This document shows positions 7,789 to 16,916 of a stretch of DNA of 40,410 nucleotides, piece by piece. Below the pieces are notes generated by a model. That model did not search any database and was not told the DNA's origin. It was given only the letters and a program-made list of their open reading frames with translations. The position numbers were made by a program, and so were the translations under genes. Within the stretch, counting starts at the first letter, position 1. Each line of letters opens with the position of its first letter. Origin of the DNA: Spirulina sp. SIO3F2 (GTDB taxonomy: Bacteria > Cyanobacteriota > Cyanobacteriia > Cyanobacteriales > Spirulinaceae); contig JAAHHN010000033.1 of the NCBI GenBank assembly GCA_010672165.1, positions 1 to 40,410 of the forward strand. The letters are read 5' to 3'.

Positions 7789-9711
7789 ATGGCCATCTTG
7801 ACGTTCCGAGGGATTCAAAAGGACTTTGGTATCAAAGAAATCCTGCGAACCGCTAATTTGAGCATCGAAGACGGGGATAAGGTGGGGTTGATCGGAGTCA
7901 ATGGCTCGGGCAAGTCCACACTGTTGAAAATGATTGCGGGCCTGGAACTGCCAGATGGGGGGGAACGGCTCGCACGCTCAGGCGCTAACATTATCTATCT
8001 GCCGCAACAGCCTGAGGTTGATGAATCGCTCACGGTGCTAGAGCAAGTTTTTGCTCACAGCAGTGAACAGATGACCTTGGTACGTGATTATGAGCTGCTC
8101 TCCCAGCAAATGGGTCAGGCCGAGGGTGAGGCTCTCGACGCCCAGATGCGACGGTTAAATCAGCTCACCGAGAGAATGGCTGCCATGGGGGCTTGGGATC
8201 TTGAGACCCAGGCCAAAATTGTGCTCAGTCGGTTGGGGATCACGGACTTTTCTGCGTTGGTGGGGACATTGTCAGGGGGCTACCGTAAGCGAATTGCCCT
8301 GGCTACAGCGCTGCTTTCAGAGCCTGACCTGTTGCTAATGGATGAGCCAACCAACCACCTGGATGCGGAATCGGTGGAATGGCTACAAACCTATTTGCAG
8401 CAGTTCCGGGGGGCATTGCTGTTGATTACCCACGATCGCTACTTTCTCGATCGCGTCACTAATCGTATTTTGGAAATCGATCGCGGTGATCTTTATGCCT
8501 ACAGCGGTAACTACACCTACTACCTGGAAAAGAAAGCGCAGGCAGAGGCATCTGCGGCCAGCACCCAGCAAAAACATAAGGGTGTGTTACGCCGAGAACT
8601 GGCTTGGCTCCAGCGTGGTCCCAAAGCTCGAAGCACCAAGCAACGGGCCCGCATCGATCGCATTCATGATCTGCAAAATACTGAGTTTAAACAGGCTCAG
8701 GGCAAGGTGGATATCGATACCCCCGGCCGCCGCATTGGCAAAAAGGTGATCGAACTGGTGGAGGTTCAGAAGGCCTACGGCGATCGCACCCTCATCCAAA
8801 ACTTTTCCTATGAATTTAGCCCCGAAGATCGGGTGGGGATTATCGGCGGTAATGGCGCTGGGAAATCCACCCTGATGAATATGATGACAGGGCGAGTGGA
8901 GCCAGATCAGGGCACGGTCAAAATTGGTAAAACAATCCACATTGGCTATTTTGACCAGCATTCCGAGAATCTACTCTCAGCAGCCGAAGCCGAGCAGCGG
9001 GTGATTGATTACATCAAAGACATTGGCAGTTATGTCTCTACGGCCGACGGTGGCCAAATTAGTGCCTCCCAGATGCTAGAGCGATTTTTGTTTACTCCCA
9101 ATCAGCAATATGCACCGATTCATAAACTGTCTGGAGGAGAAAAGCGACGGCTGTTTTTGCTGCGGGTACTGATGGGGGCGCCGAATGTGTTGATTCTAGA
9201 CGAGCCAACAAATGATCTAGATGTACAGACGTTGGCGATTTTGGAAGACTATCTAGAAGATTTTAATGGTTGTGTGATCACGGTGTCCCACGATCGCTAT
9301 TTCCTCGATCGCACGGTGGATTTTTTGTTTGCGATCGAACCGGGGGGTGTGGTGCGCCAATATCCGGGGAATTATTCGGTGTATTTGGACGTCAAAAAAG
9401 CGGAGGCAGAACGAGCACCGAAGCCTGAGAAGGAGAAAGTCAAAACGAAGGCTTCTGCTGCCAATGCCCAACCCAAAGCCTCTCCTAAAAAACGTCGTCT
9501 CTCGAATTACCAACGGCGGGAGCTGGAGAAGCTAGAATCTCAAATTCCTGAGCTTGAGGAGCAGAAAGCGCAACTTGAAGATCAAATTTATAATCATCCA
9601 CCTGCTGATTACACGGAATTGCAACAGCTTACGGAACAGTTGTCGGAATTGGTTGAGGCGATCGATGGGGCGACAGAGCGTTGGATGGAGTTAGCTGAAT
9701 TAGAATCATGA
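7789..9711 (+). CDS. ABC-F family ATPase (Uup-like)
   Basis: This is a soluble duplicated ATPase with no membrane domain. The ABC-F family binds the ribosomal E site and rescues or regulates translation. NBD1 has Walker A at 36-44 (GVNGSGKST), signature LSGGYRKR at 161 and LLLMDEPTNHLD at 181-192. NBD2 has Walker A at 353-361 (GGNGAGKST), signature LSGGEKRR at 447 and VLILDEPTNDLD at 467-478. The linker (about 240-310) contains the Arg/Lys-rich segment typical of the family. The last 75 residues form a coiled coil (RELEKLESQIPELEEQKAQLEDQI), which points to the Uup group. It lies 23 bp after the HTH gene and is probably in its operon. Confidence 0.93.
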   Translation: MAILTFRGIQKDFGIKEILRTANLSIEDGDKVGLIGVNGSGKSTLLKMIAGLELPDGGERLARSGANIIYLPQQPEVDESLTVLEQVFAHSSEQMTLVRDYELLSQQMGQAEGEALDAQMRRLNQLTERMAAMGAWDLETQAKIVLSRLGITDFSALVGTLSGGYRKRIALATALLSEPDLLLMDEPTNHLDAESVEWLQTYLQQFRGALLLITHDRYFLDRVTNRILEIDRGDLYAYSGNYTYYLEKKAQAEASAASTQQKHKGVLRRELAWLQRGPKARSTKQRARIDRIHDLQNTEFKQAQGKVDIDTPGRRIGKKVIELVEVQKAYGDRTLIQNFSYEFSPEDRVGIIGGNGAGKSTLMNMMTGRVEPDQGTVKIGKTIHIGYFDQHSENLLSAAEAEQRVIDYIKDIGSYVSTADGGQISASQMLERFLFTPNQQYAPIHKLSGGEKRRLFLLRVLMGAPNVLILDEPTNDLDVQTLAILEDYLEDFNGCVITVSHDRYFLDRTVDFLFAIEPGGVVRQYPGNYSVYLDVKKAEAERAPKPEKEKVKTKASAANAQPKASPKKRRLSNYQRRELEKLESQIPELEEQKAQLEDQIYNHPPADYTELQQLTEQLSELVEAIDGATERWMELAELES

Positions 9712-9766
9712 GTTATTCACAGAAGTCTAATGGTCGTTATTTTCATGGTTTATTTGTATATCAATC

Positions 9767-9793
9767 AGTAAAAAAACTTTACGTCTTTTTACT
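9767..9793. terminator. AT-rich hairpin between convergent genes
   Basis: AGTAAAAA (9767-9774) pairs with TTTTTACT (9786-9793) around an 11-base loop. It lies 56 bp beyond the ABC-F stop codon and ends at the stop of the convergent small membrane protein gene. The stem itself supplies the A and T tracts, so it could work in both directions, but its low GC content makes it weak. Confidence 0.45.
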
Positions 9794-10200
9794 CACTCTT
9801 GATGAGTTCGGATTATGTAGATAAACTTTTGCAAATCGTAACCATCTAATCCTAACTTGGAAATCTGGATGGTTTGTGCTCGATTCTCTGCCGACGTCCT
9901 GAACTTTAGACATAATGTGAAAATGTCATCACTATGAACAGAAAATTGTTTGAGGGAGTCAAAAGAGTATATTTTTGGGGAGTCCCACAACATATTGCCG
10001 ATGGTTAACTGTCGCTGCTCTAAATCTAGATACAGCGGTTTCCGAGTCAAGAGTGTAGTACTTGAAATGAGAGTAGAGATACACATTATCCAGAACTCAT
10101 CCAAGTGAAGCGGATGACCGACCATAACTAAAAAGACAAACATCAGTAATCCGATCGCCAACAGAAAAGAACCTAAAGATTTGCTCGTATTAACTTTCAT
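9793..10200 (-). CDS. Small membrane protein of unknown function
   Basis: The protein has 135 residues from the ATG at 10198-10200. Two hydrophobic helices lie close together near the N-terminus (SLGSFLLAIGLLMFVFLVMV and LDEFWIMCISTLISSTTLL). A cytoplasmic-looking part of about 80 residues follows, with strand-like segments (LYLDLEQRQLTIGNMLW, FTLCLKFRTS). The overall plan resembles small membrane-anchored PH-like proteins, but this is only a shape argument. A TTG at 10225-10227 would add nine residues and is less likely. There is no good Shine-Dalgarno. The gene converges on the ABC-F gene and is flanked on the other side by clpB on the same strand. Confidence 0.65.
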   Translation of the reverse strand: MKVNTSKSLGSFLLAIGLLMFVFLVMVGHPLHLDEFWIMCISTLISSTTLLTRKPLYLDLEQRQLTIGNMLWDSPKIYSFDSLKQFSVHSDDIFTLCLKFRTSAENRAQTIQISKLGLDGYDLQKFIYIIRTHQE

Positions 10201-10420
10201 GGCTGGGAATAGATAATATATCGGCAATCCAGAGTTTTTAACATACTGTTGCTGCCAGAAATACAGATGGTTAGGGAAGATTTGACCTCCTCCCTACGAA
10301 AGTGAGGATGAGAGAGATAGATTACTATGTAGTCATTTGAAAGATGATTCAAGCCGGATCTATTGTTACTTTCCCCCAAAATGTACTCGGATGTGAGTTG
10401 AAGTGAACATTGCTAACCCA

Positions 10421-13033
10421 CTACACCTTCATTAGTTGTGCATTAAACACTAAAGCCGAACCATCCTCTGCTGCATCCACAAAAATTGTATCCCCCGGTT
10501 TGTATGCTCCTCGTAGAATTTCCTTGGCGATCGCTGTCTCTAAATATTTCTGCACGGCCCGCTTCAGGGGCCGTGCCCCATACACCGGGTCATAACCTAC
10601 CTCCACTAAATAATCCAACGCCGCATCGGAGATATTGAGCGTCAGCTTCTGGTCGTCCAAACGCTGATTGACCTGCTGGATTTGGAGTGTGACAATCGTC
10701 CGCAACTGAGATTTAGTCAGATTGCGGAAAATAATAATCTCATCGAGTCGGTTGAGGAACTCCGGCCGGAAATTGGCCCGCATGGCATCCATAACGCGAT
10801 CGCGCATCATTTGATAACTCGCCTCACTGGGATCAGATGCCAGCTCCAAAATATGTTGAGAGCCGATATTGCTGGTCATAATGATGATTGTGTTTTTAAA
10901 GTCCACTGTATGACCTTGGGAATCGGTCAACCGCCCATCATCGAGCACTTGCAGCATCACGTTAAACACATCGGCATGAGCCTTCTCAATCTCATCAAAT
11001 AAAATTACGGAATAGGGCCGACGGCGAATCGGCTCGGTAAGCTGGCCCCCCTGCTCATAGCCCACATAGCCGGGAGGTGCTCCCATCAACCGAGAGACGC
11101 TGTGCTTCTCCATATATTCCGACATATCGATCCGCACCATGGCCTCTTCAGTATCAAAGAGGTTCTTGGCAAGGGCTTTGGCGAGTTCTGTTTTACCGAC
11201 CCCTGTGGGCCCAAGGAAAATGAAACTGGCGATCGGCCGATTCGGGTCAGCCAGGCCCGCCCGTGAGCGTTGGATCGCATCGGAAACCGCCGTAACGGCT
11301 TCATCCTGACCTACGACTCGCTCATGGAGTTCAGCTTCCAGGTGCAGGAGTTTTTCTTTTTCGGATTGCACCAGTTTACTGATGGGAATGCCCGTCCATT
11401 TTGAGATGATTTCGGCGATATCGGAATCAGTGACTTCATCTCGGAGGAGAGAATTTTGGCGATCGCTGGGTTTTTCGTCAATGGCATTGAGCTTTTGCTC
11501 CAACTCTGCTAACTTGCCATATTTGAGTTCTGCCGCTCGATTATAGTCATAGTCCCGCTCAGCCTGCTGAATTTCCACTTGGATTTGGTCGATTGCCTCT
11601 TGAATCTGTTGACGCTGATCGATATCCGCGCGATCGAGCTCCCACTGGGCCCGAAGCTCAGCTTGGGATTCCTTAAGGTCGGCCAACTCTCGCTCTAGAT
11701 TCGCCAGTCGCTCTTTGGAAAGGGCATCGGTTTCTTTTTGCAGCGAGAGCCGTTCCATCTCCAATTGCAAGATCTTGCGATCGATCTCATCGAGTTCCTC
11801 TGGTTTAGAGGTAATCTCCATCTTGAGTTTGGCTGCCGCTTCGTCTACCAAGTCGATTGCTTTGTCGGGCAAAAAGCGATCGCTAATATAACGATTAGAG
11901 AGTGTCGCTGCCGCGACTAGGGCATTATCCGAAATCTTGACACCATGATGCACTTCATAGCGCTCCTTTAACCCCCGCAGAATTGAGATCGTGTCAATTT
12001 CCGAAGGTTCATTGACCATCACTTCTTGGAAACGGCGTTCCAGAGCGGCGTCCTTCTCAATATATTGACGATATTCATCTAAAGTTGTTGCCCCAATACA
12101 GCGCAGCTCACCCCGCGCCAACATGGGTTTGAGCAAATTCCCTGCATCCATTGCACCCTGAGTTGCCCCTGCTCCCACAACGGTGTGAATTTCATCAATA
12201 AAGAGAACAATCTGCCCTTCGGATTCTGTTACTTCCTTAAGCACGGCTTTGAGGCGGTCTTCAAACTCGCCGCGATATTTGGCCCCAGCAATCAATGCCC
12301 CCATATCAAGGCTGACGACCTTGCGGTCTTTGAGGGAATCGGGCACATCCCCGTTGACAATTCGTTGGGCCAGACCTTCGGCGATCGCAGTTTTACCCAC
12401 GCCCGGTTCTCCAATCAATACCGGATTATTTTTGGTGCGACGAGAGAGGATTTGCACTGTGCGGCGAATTTCGTCATCTCGGCCAATCACGGGGTCGAGC
12501 TTACCGGAACGGGCGAGTTCGGTTAGTTCTCGACCATAGCGTTCGAGGGATTCATACTTGCCTTCCGGATTTTTGTCGGTCACTTTTTGGTTGCCTCGAA
12601 CTTGTTTAACGATTTCAGTGAGCTTGGCCTCAGTCAGCTTGAATTCCTGGCACAGGGTGCGACCAATGCGGTCATCCTGGGGTAAACCCAAGAGCATATG
12701 CTCAACGGAGATGTAGTCATCTTCAAAGCGTTTGCGGTGCTCTTCGGCGCGATCGAGCAAGGTATCTAGGCTACGCCCGAGATACATTGAATTGACAGGG
12801 TTTGAAACTTTGGGTTGGCTCTGGGTAAAGACTTGCACCCGGTCTTGGAACTGCTGCACCTTCACACCTGCCTTGGTGAGGATGCTGGTCGTCAAACCCC
12901 TATCTGCCAGTAGAGCAGTTAACAAATGATCGGTTTCAAGTTGCTGGTGACGATTTTGCTTCGCAATGTCCTGGGTGCTGACGATCGCTGACCAGGCTTT
13001 TTCAGTGAACTGATTGGGATTGCTCGGTTGCAT
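10421..13033 (-). CDS. clpB: ATP-dependent disaggregase ClpB
   Basis: This hexameric AAA+ chaperone solubilises aggregated proteins together with the DnaK system in the cytoplasm. At 870 residues it has full length. It has a Clp N domain (about 1-145), NBD1 with Walker A GEPGVGKT (208-215) and Walker B LFIDE (277-281), and a long charged coiled-coil middle domain (about 405-525). NBD2 has GPTGVGKT (608-615) and VILFDE (676-681). The coiled-coil M domain separates ClpB from ClpA/C. The ATG at 13031-13033 matches the usual MQP...FTEKAW start. A GGAGGG lies about 12 bases upstream. No CIRCE element (TTAGCACTC-N9-GAGTGCTAA) is visible upstream. Confidence 0.97.
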   Translation of the reverse strand: MQPSNPNQFTEKAWSAIVSTQDIAKQNRHQQLETDHLLTALLADRGLTTSILTKAGVKVQQFQDRVQVFTQSQPKVSNPVNSMYLGRSLDTLLDRAEEHRKRFEDDYISVEHMLLGLPQDDRIGRTLCQEFKLTEAKLTEIVKQVRGNQKVTDKNPEGKYESLERYGRELTELARSGKLDPVIGRDDEIRRTVQILSRRTKNNPVLIGEPGVGKTAIAEGLAQRIVNGDVPDSLKDRKVVSLDMGALIAGAKYRGEFEDRLKAVLKEVTESEGQIVLFIDEIHTVVGAGATQGAMDAGNLLKPMLARGELRCIGATTLDEYRQYIEKDAALERRFQEVMVNEPSEIDTISILRGLKERYEVHHGVKISDNALVAAATLSNRYISDRFLPDKAIDLVDEAAAKLKMEITSKPEELDEIDRKILQLEMERLSLQKETDALSKERLANLERELADLKESQAELRAQWELDRADIDQRQQIQEAIDQIQVEIQQAERDYDYNRAAELKYGKLAELEQKLNAIDEKPSDRQNSLLRDEVTDSDIAEIISKWTGIPISKLVQSEKEKLLHLEAELHERVVGQDEAVTAVSDAIQRSRAGLADPNRPIASFIFLGPTGVGKTELAKALAKNLFDTEEAMVRIDMSEYMEKHSVSRLMGAPPGYVGYEQGGQLTEPIRRRPYSVILFDEIEKAHADVFNVMLQVLDDGRLTDSQGHTVDFKNTIIIMTSNIGSQHILELASDPSEASYQMMRDRVMDAMRANFRPEFLNRLDEIIIFRNLTKSQLRTIVTLQIQQVNQRLDDQKLTLNISDAALDYLVEVGYDPVYGARPLKRAVQKYLETAIAKEILRGAYKPGDTIFVDAAEDGSALVFNAQLMKV

Positions 13034-13220
13034 AGCGTGGTTCTTCCCTCCATGAATACCCAGGCGGCATCAGAGCTGACCCGGTCTATGACTGTCATTG
13101 TAAAAGGCGAAGGGAAAGGAGCTGAAGGGGATAACTCTACTTCTAGGGGTGGGGTTTGTGCGAATTGACCTGGCTTGAACAGTGTCGTCAAGCAGCTTGC
13201 AGATAAAGGCGATCGCTGTA

Positions 13221-13242
13221 GTAGAACATAATTTCGTTCTAC
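13221..13242. repeat. Perfect 7-bp palindromic pair upstream of clpB
   Basis: GTAGAAC (13221-13227) and GTTCTAC (13236-13242) are exact reverse complements with an 8-base spacer, about 190 bp upstream of the clpB start. It could be an operator or a hairpin. It directly follows a HIP1 site and precedes the 88-bp repeat pair. Confidence 0.4.
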
Positions 13243-13299
13243 GTATTGAGCATTGTAGAGTCAGCTAAATTTTTTGTTGTTCACGAATCAGCCCTTATA

Positions 13300-13433
13300 C
13301 TTTACTGCCGCTTCATAATTGAACTATCCACTTTACACGAAATTTATATAAGGGCAACATTCCAATTTCAAAATCTCATTTTAAGTGCTTTACTGTTATT
13401 TCATAATCAACCCATTTGCTTTACAGAAAATTT
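13300..13433. repeat. Two-unit imperfect direct repeat, 88-bp period
   Basis: Unit 1 (13300-13345) and unit 2 (13388-13433) both begin CTTTACTG, share TTCATAAT 12 bases in, and carry a second CTTTAC exactly 31 bases after the first, followed by AAATTTA. I count about 35 of 49 matching positions by eye. The four CTTTAC sites therefore fall in two pairs with identical 31-bp spacing. The regular spacing suggests protein-binding sites, such as a transposon end or a regulator array. No gene for either is in the window. Confidence 0.55.
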
Positions 13434-13890
13434 AGAAATGATTGATGCTGAACATTGCTCAGTACAGCAAGACAAGGACTAAGAGCCTTACTGCTCAACG
13501 TATAGGCAGGAGTGAGTATGGCCGATGCAATCAATCCGAGCAAGGCTCCACTGTGATGTGAATAGGTCATAGTCTGTCCAGACAAAAGGGATAGGGGAGC
13601 ATCGAGTTACCAGAATTCTGCATTAGATTTAGGTTATTTTCTAGTTGTGCTTATTCAGCACTAAGGTTATAATTTCTGTGGGTGCAATTGTAGATTGCTC
13701 ACAACAAGCAGAGGTAAGTTCTAGATTCTTGTTGCAGAGTACTCCATTTTGATATGCAGTTATTCTCATCATGTTCACAGAGATCCTCAAGTTTGTGAGT
13801 AGTAGCTTTGCTCAGCTTGAGCATATATTTGCGCTATTTAAAAGATAATGGCAAGTTAGTCTGGGCTAGAATTGCTCCAGGATTCTAAGC

Positions 13891-13906
13891 TGAGTAGTTC
13901 TACTCA
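13891..13906. promoter_or_regulatory. 16-bp palindrome
   Basis: TGAGTAGTTCTACTCA is two perfect 7-bp arms around TT, about 100 bp upstream of the 84-residue gene. The centre is too short for a good RNA hairpin, so a DNA-binding dimer site is the more natural reading. No regulator is assigned. Confidence 0.35.
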
Positions 13907-13965
13907 AGATAAGGACTATATCCTTAATCTAAGGTTAGCTATTCCTAAGATAGATTTGCCTTACC

Positions 13966-13979
13966 ATTACCATGGTAAT
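13966..13979. promoter_or_regulatory. Perfect 14-bp palindrome before the 84-aa gene
   Basis: ATTACCATGGTAAT is fully self-complementary and ends 29 bp before the ATG at 14009. Its placement between any promoter and the start suggests an operator, or autoregulation of the small gene. This is inference from position and symmetry only. Confidence 0.4.
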
Positions 13980-14008
13980 CATCTTTACTTATAGCGCTGC
14001 CAATCAGG

Positions 14009-14263
14009 ATGTTACTCAGGACACTACCAACGATTATGGGTGAGATTATCGACATTGTTATTACAGCAAATGATATGGGTATGGTGCATCAAAAACTGAC
14101 CCATCCCAAAGTTCTCCAAGCGGCTCAATCTGGAATGGTTTCTATATTATTGGATCAAGCAGGATGTGTATTAACTGTACCCAATCGATATGCAGATAAC
14201 TATGTTGCTAACCTCAACAAAGGTTTAAGTGGTACACCTGGTTTGCAAATTACGAAGAAATAA
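14009..14263 (+). CDS. Hypothetical protein, 84 aa
   Basis: The family is unknown. The sequence is mixed hydrophobic and polar, with a probable strand (IIDIVITA), a helix (VHQKLTHPKVLQAAQSG) and a second strand (MVSILLDQAGCVLTV). It has no signal peptide or membrane helix. The start is uncertain: the ATG at 14009 has AGG directly against it. The ATG at 14036 (MGEIIDIV) has AGGA about 12 bases upstream and gives a more natural N-terminus of 75 residues. A hairpin at 14280-14318 lies just after the stop. The gene converges on the REC-EAL gene. It could be a real small gene or a fragment of a larger decayed one. Confidence 0.55.
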   Translation: MLLRTLPTIMGEIIDIVITANDMGMVHQKLTHPKVLQAAQSGMVSILLDQAGCVLTVPNRYADNYVANLNKGLSGTPGLQITKK

Positions 14264-14279
14264 ATAGGGCTGGGAGAGG

Positions 14280-14318
14280 GCTGGATAGAATAGACTTTAG
14301 TTAACAGTTCCATCCAGC
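14280..14318. terminator. Hairpin between convergent genes
   Basis: GCTGGAT (14280-14286) pairs exactly with ATCCAGC (14312-14318) around a loop of 25 bases, 16 bp after the stop of the 84-residue gene and 30 bp from the stop of the REC-EAL gene. A T-rich run (GATTTTTTAG) lies at 14343-14352, too far for the plus strand. The long loop makes this a modest candidate for a bidirectional terminator. Confidence 0.4.
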
Positions 14319-14348
14319 TCATCCTTTACCCAAAACTTGAATGATTTT

Positions 14349-16133
14349 TTAGAATTCGAGTGAGTTATTGAATGTTAAATCGCTAACCTGGAGAGTTAGC
14401 CACAAAGGTATATCGCTGTAAGGCATTGGTGGTGAAAAGAAGTAGCCTTGACCAAACTCACATCCCAATTGACTTAAGATTGAGAGTTGCCCTTGGTTTT
14501 CAATTCCTTCTGCAACAACACCAATATTCAGTCGCTTGGCGAGTTGAATCATCGAGGCTAGAATTTCCCCACTTTGAGAGTTGTTCGACATGCCATGAAT
14601 AAATGAGCGGTCAATCTTAATGGTATCCAAGGTCATTTCTTGCAATCGGCTAAGAGAGGAATATTGAACCCCAAAGTCATCCAAGCAAACTTTAATGCCT
14701 AAAGTATGAATGTGCTCCAACTGTGCCAGAGTGGTAGGACTATTATCCAAAATGCTAGTTTCAGTTAACTCCAGCTTCAACAAACTCGGGGGAAATTTTG
14801 TTTCTTCTAATATTTTTGCAAGCTGAACAGCAAAATCTGATTTCCTGAGCTGTTTTGCAGAGAGGTTAACATTAATGGTTGTGCCAGGAAAAGAACTATT
14901 GAGTTCAGCTATCTGGTCGCAGGCCGTGCACACCCCCCAAAGACCTAGATTGTGAATAAGCTCAGTGCTCTCAGCAAAGGTAATAAAATCTTTCGGGGAA
15001 AGTAGCCCCCGTTCTGGGTGTTGCCAACGTATCAACGCTTCAAAACCAACAGTTGTTTGATCGTCTAATCGAACGATAGGCTGGTAATAAAAACAAAATT
15101 CATGATGGGCGATCGCTCTTCTTAATTCAAGCTCTAGGGTAAGATTACTATGAAACTGCACACGCATAGAGGGGCTAAATAGGACAATTTTTTCTGATTT
15201 AGCTCGCTTAGCAGTAGACAATGCAATTTTACAATCAGCAATAGCAGTCGCTGGTCTATAATTAACATCCTGAGAATAGGAAGATTCACATAAAATAGCA
15301 CCAAAGCTAGTCGTTAAATAAATTTCATTCTTACTGGTTAAAAAAGATCTCTTAAATTGATTTCTTAATTTTCTACTTAGTGATAATAAGTCAAAGTCTT
15401 TTGCTAAACCTCCAATTAAAATTGCCAGACAAGCATTGTTTAAACATGCGACTAATACTTGTGTCTCTTTAGGAATTCTGCTTTGAAAACGTTGGCTAAT
15501 ATTCTGATATAGTTTATGACGCTCAGCGTGACTCAAAGCATTAGCTGTGATCTCAAAATTGTCTTCAAAATTAACGATTATTAGACCATAGGTATAATCA
15601 ACATTCTGCTTTTGTCGATACATCACACGGTTCAGACATTGCTCTAAAAAAACTCTGTCGGGTAAACCCGAAAAAAAATGTCGAGGTTCTGAGTTTTGTC
15701 GTTTTGATATTGCTGACAACCGATGCTGTTTGCTGAGATTCTTATATTTCAGACTTTGATCAATATGCAGTTTAACTCTAGACAAGACTTCATCTACATC
15801 GAAAGGTTTAGTAATATAGTCAACAACACCACTAGAGAGACCCTTCACCTTACTCCGGGTATCATCTAAGGCCGTCATAAAGATAACTGGAATATTCTTG
15901 CTTAGGGGATGAGCTTGGATTTTCCTCAATGCAGTAAAGCCATCCTCCTCCGGCATCATAATATCTAGCAAAATGAGATGAGGCTGAAGCGATTGAATTT
16001 TTTCTAAAGCTCTGGATACACTCTGGGATACAGAAACTCTGTAACCTGCGCTGTTTAACGTTCTACCTAGGACTTGTAAATTCTGAGGTTCATCATCTAC
16101 AACCAGAATGACTTGGGGAGGTGATTCACTCAT
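14349..16133 (-). CDS. Response regulator with degenerate GGDEF and intact EAL domain
   Basis: This is a cytoplasmic REC-GGDEF-EAL protein, likely a c-di-GMP phosphodiesterase controlled by phosphorylation. REC has acidic pocket DD at 13-14, phosphoacceptor D57 (LILLDIMMP) and K109. The GGDEF domain (about 155-325) has GGLAK at 241-245 in place of the motif, so cyclase activity is unlikely. The EAL domain (about 335-575) keeps E365 (FEALIRW), N423, E455 (LELTE), D485-D486, K506, E542 and Q562. Loop 6 reads DDFGVQYSS instead of the usual DDFGTGYSS. I chose the ATG at 16131-16133 (MSESPPQVILVVDDE), with GGAG 11 bases upstream. An ATG at 16256 would add 41 residues unrelated to REC. Confidence 0.92.
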   Translation of the reverse strand: MSESPPQVILVVDDEPQNLQVLGRTLNSAGYRVSVSQSVSRALEKIQSLQPHLILLDIMMPEEDGFTALRKIQAHPLSKNIPVIFMTALDDTRSKVKGLSSGVVDYITKPFDVDEVLSRVKLHIDQSLKYKNLSKQHRLSAISKRQNSEPRHFFSGLPDRVFLEQCLNRVMYRQKQNVDYTYGLIIVNFEDNFEITANALSHAERHKLYQNISQRFQSRIPKETQVLVACLNNACLAILIGGLAKDFDLLSLSRKLRNQFKRSFLTSKNEIYLTTSFGAILCESSYSQDVNYRPATAIADCKIALSTAKRAKSEKIVLFSPSMRVQFHSNLTLELELRRAIAHHEFCFYYQPIVRLDDQTTVGFEALIRWQHPERGLLSPKDFITFAESTELIHNLGLWGVCTACDQIAELNSSFPGTTINVNLSAKQLRKSDFAVQLAKILEETKFPPSLLKLELTETSILDNSPTTLAQLEHIHTLGIKVCLDDFGVQYSSLSRLQEMTLDTIKIDRSFIHGMSNNSQSGEILASMIQLAKRLNIGVVAEGIENQGQLSILSQLGCEFGQGYFFSPPMPYSDIPLWLTLQVSDLTFNNSLEF

Positions 16134-16916
16134 AATATTTTTATCTCCAGTAGCGCTTGCCCAATTGGGTGTAATAGGAATGTGACCTATACAATAGCCG
16201 TATGGATATTTGTTAAGTTTAAGCTTCAGTATTAAAGCTCCACCATACAGGCGCACTTTTCAGTATTTGTTTACTACTGTTTGGTCAATTTGGTCGATTC
16301 TAAGTAATTTAGAAACTGTACCAATGTACATATTGATAATACACATTGTTACGGAATGCAAGTATAGATTTAGATTTCTATTAAAAAAAAATGAATCTTA
16401 GATAAGAAATGATTGTAAGTCTTGCTTCCGCACATCAGATCTCGAAGCGCTGAAGTCGTTTCTTTTGGATCTTCTAGATATGGCTATAGGGTAATTTCTT
16501 ACTTTTGAAGTAGGGGATAACAAGGATTACAGCGATCGAGCAGCATCAATCATGTATCCTACGATACATTTTCTACCCCGAACCCTGAAAAGCGTTTATT
16601 TTAAATCAGCCCAAAAGTTACGAAATGCAGGCAATATTCTCAATAAAAGATTTTGTTGATAGATCTGTAGATGATGAGATTTACTAAAAGCTCTATAGAT
16701 TATACATCTTCAGTATTGTGTGCAACTCAAATGCAGAGTTAAAAGAATGCCTTGGTTTAATATGTACGAACTTATTTTGAGGCAGCATAGTACTGAAATA
16801 GATTTTGCTTTTTGCACACCATACAATTGATTTTTACCTTGGCAAATTTTATGGCTTAATCAGTGATGAAGAGACTAACTTAAGCATTGTCATCTCCATG
16901 CTCTCATACTAATCGC
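16134..16916. other. 783-bp non-coding region between the REC-EAL and giant kinase genes
   Basis: No credible gene is present. The region is AT-rich, with an A run near 16384 and a 7-bp inverted repeat at 16552-16569. It separates two minus-strand genes, so it probably carries a promoter for the REC-EAL gene, giving that gene its own control. I found no match to the kinase remnants seen elsewhere. Confidence 0.5.
16552..16569. repeat. 7-bp inverted repeat with 4-base loop
   Basis: ATGTATC (16552-16558) and GATACAT (16563-16569) are exact reverse complements around CTAC. A short TTTT follows on the plus strand. It lies in the gap between two minus-strand genes, about 350 bp after the giant kinase stop, and could be a hairpin in the 3' region or an operator for the REC-EAL gene. 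Confidence 0.35.

Larger units (their letters stand above)
13034..14008. other. 975-bp non-coding region upstream of clpB
   Basis: No convincing gene is present. The region is AT-rich around 13250-13440 and includes the clpB promoter and that of the 84-residue gene. It holds a 7-bp palindrome (13221-13242), a two-unit imperfect direct repeat with an 88-bp period (13300-13433) and two palindromes near the right end (13891-13906, 13966-13979). A plus-strand ORF at 13246-13482 spans the repeats and I do not regard it as a gene. Confidence 0.55.

Noticed and set aside
13165-13185. GTGTCGTCA resembling the MITE end
   Set aside because: Only nine bases match, the flanking bases differ and there is no partner repeat nearby.
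13034-13245. CIRCE or other heat-shock operator upstream of clpB
   Set aside because: No TTAGCACTC/GAGTGCTAA pair was found. The only strong palindrome, GTAGAAC/GTTCTAC, does not resemble it.
13246-13482. Plus-strand ORF of 78 residues upstream of clpB
   Set aside because: It runs across the 88-bp direct repeat and AT-rich DNA, has no ribosome binding site and its composition looks like translated non-coding DNA.
16134-16256. N-terminal extension of the REC-EAL protein by 41 residues
   Set aside because: The extension has no REC-like sequence, and the internal ATG at 16131-16133 begins the receiver domain directly with a GGAG upstream.
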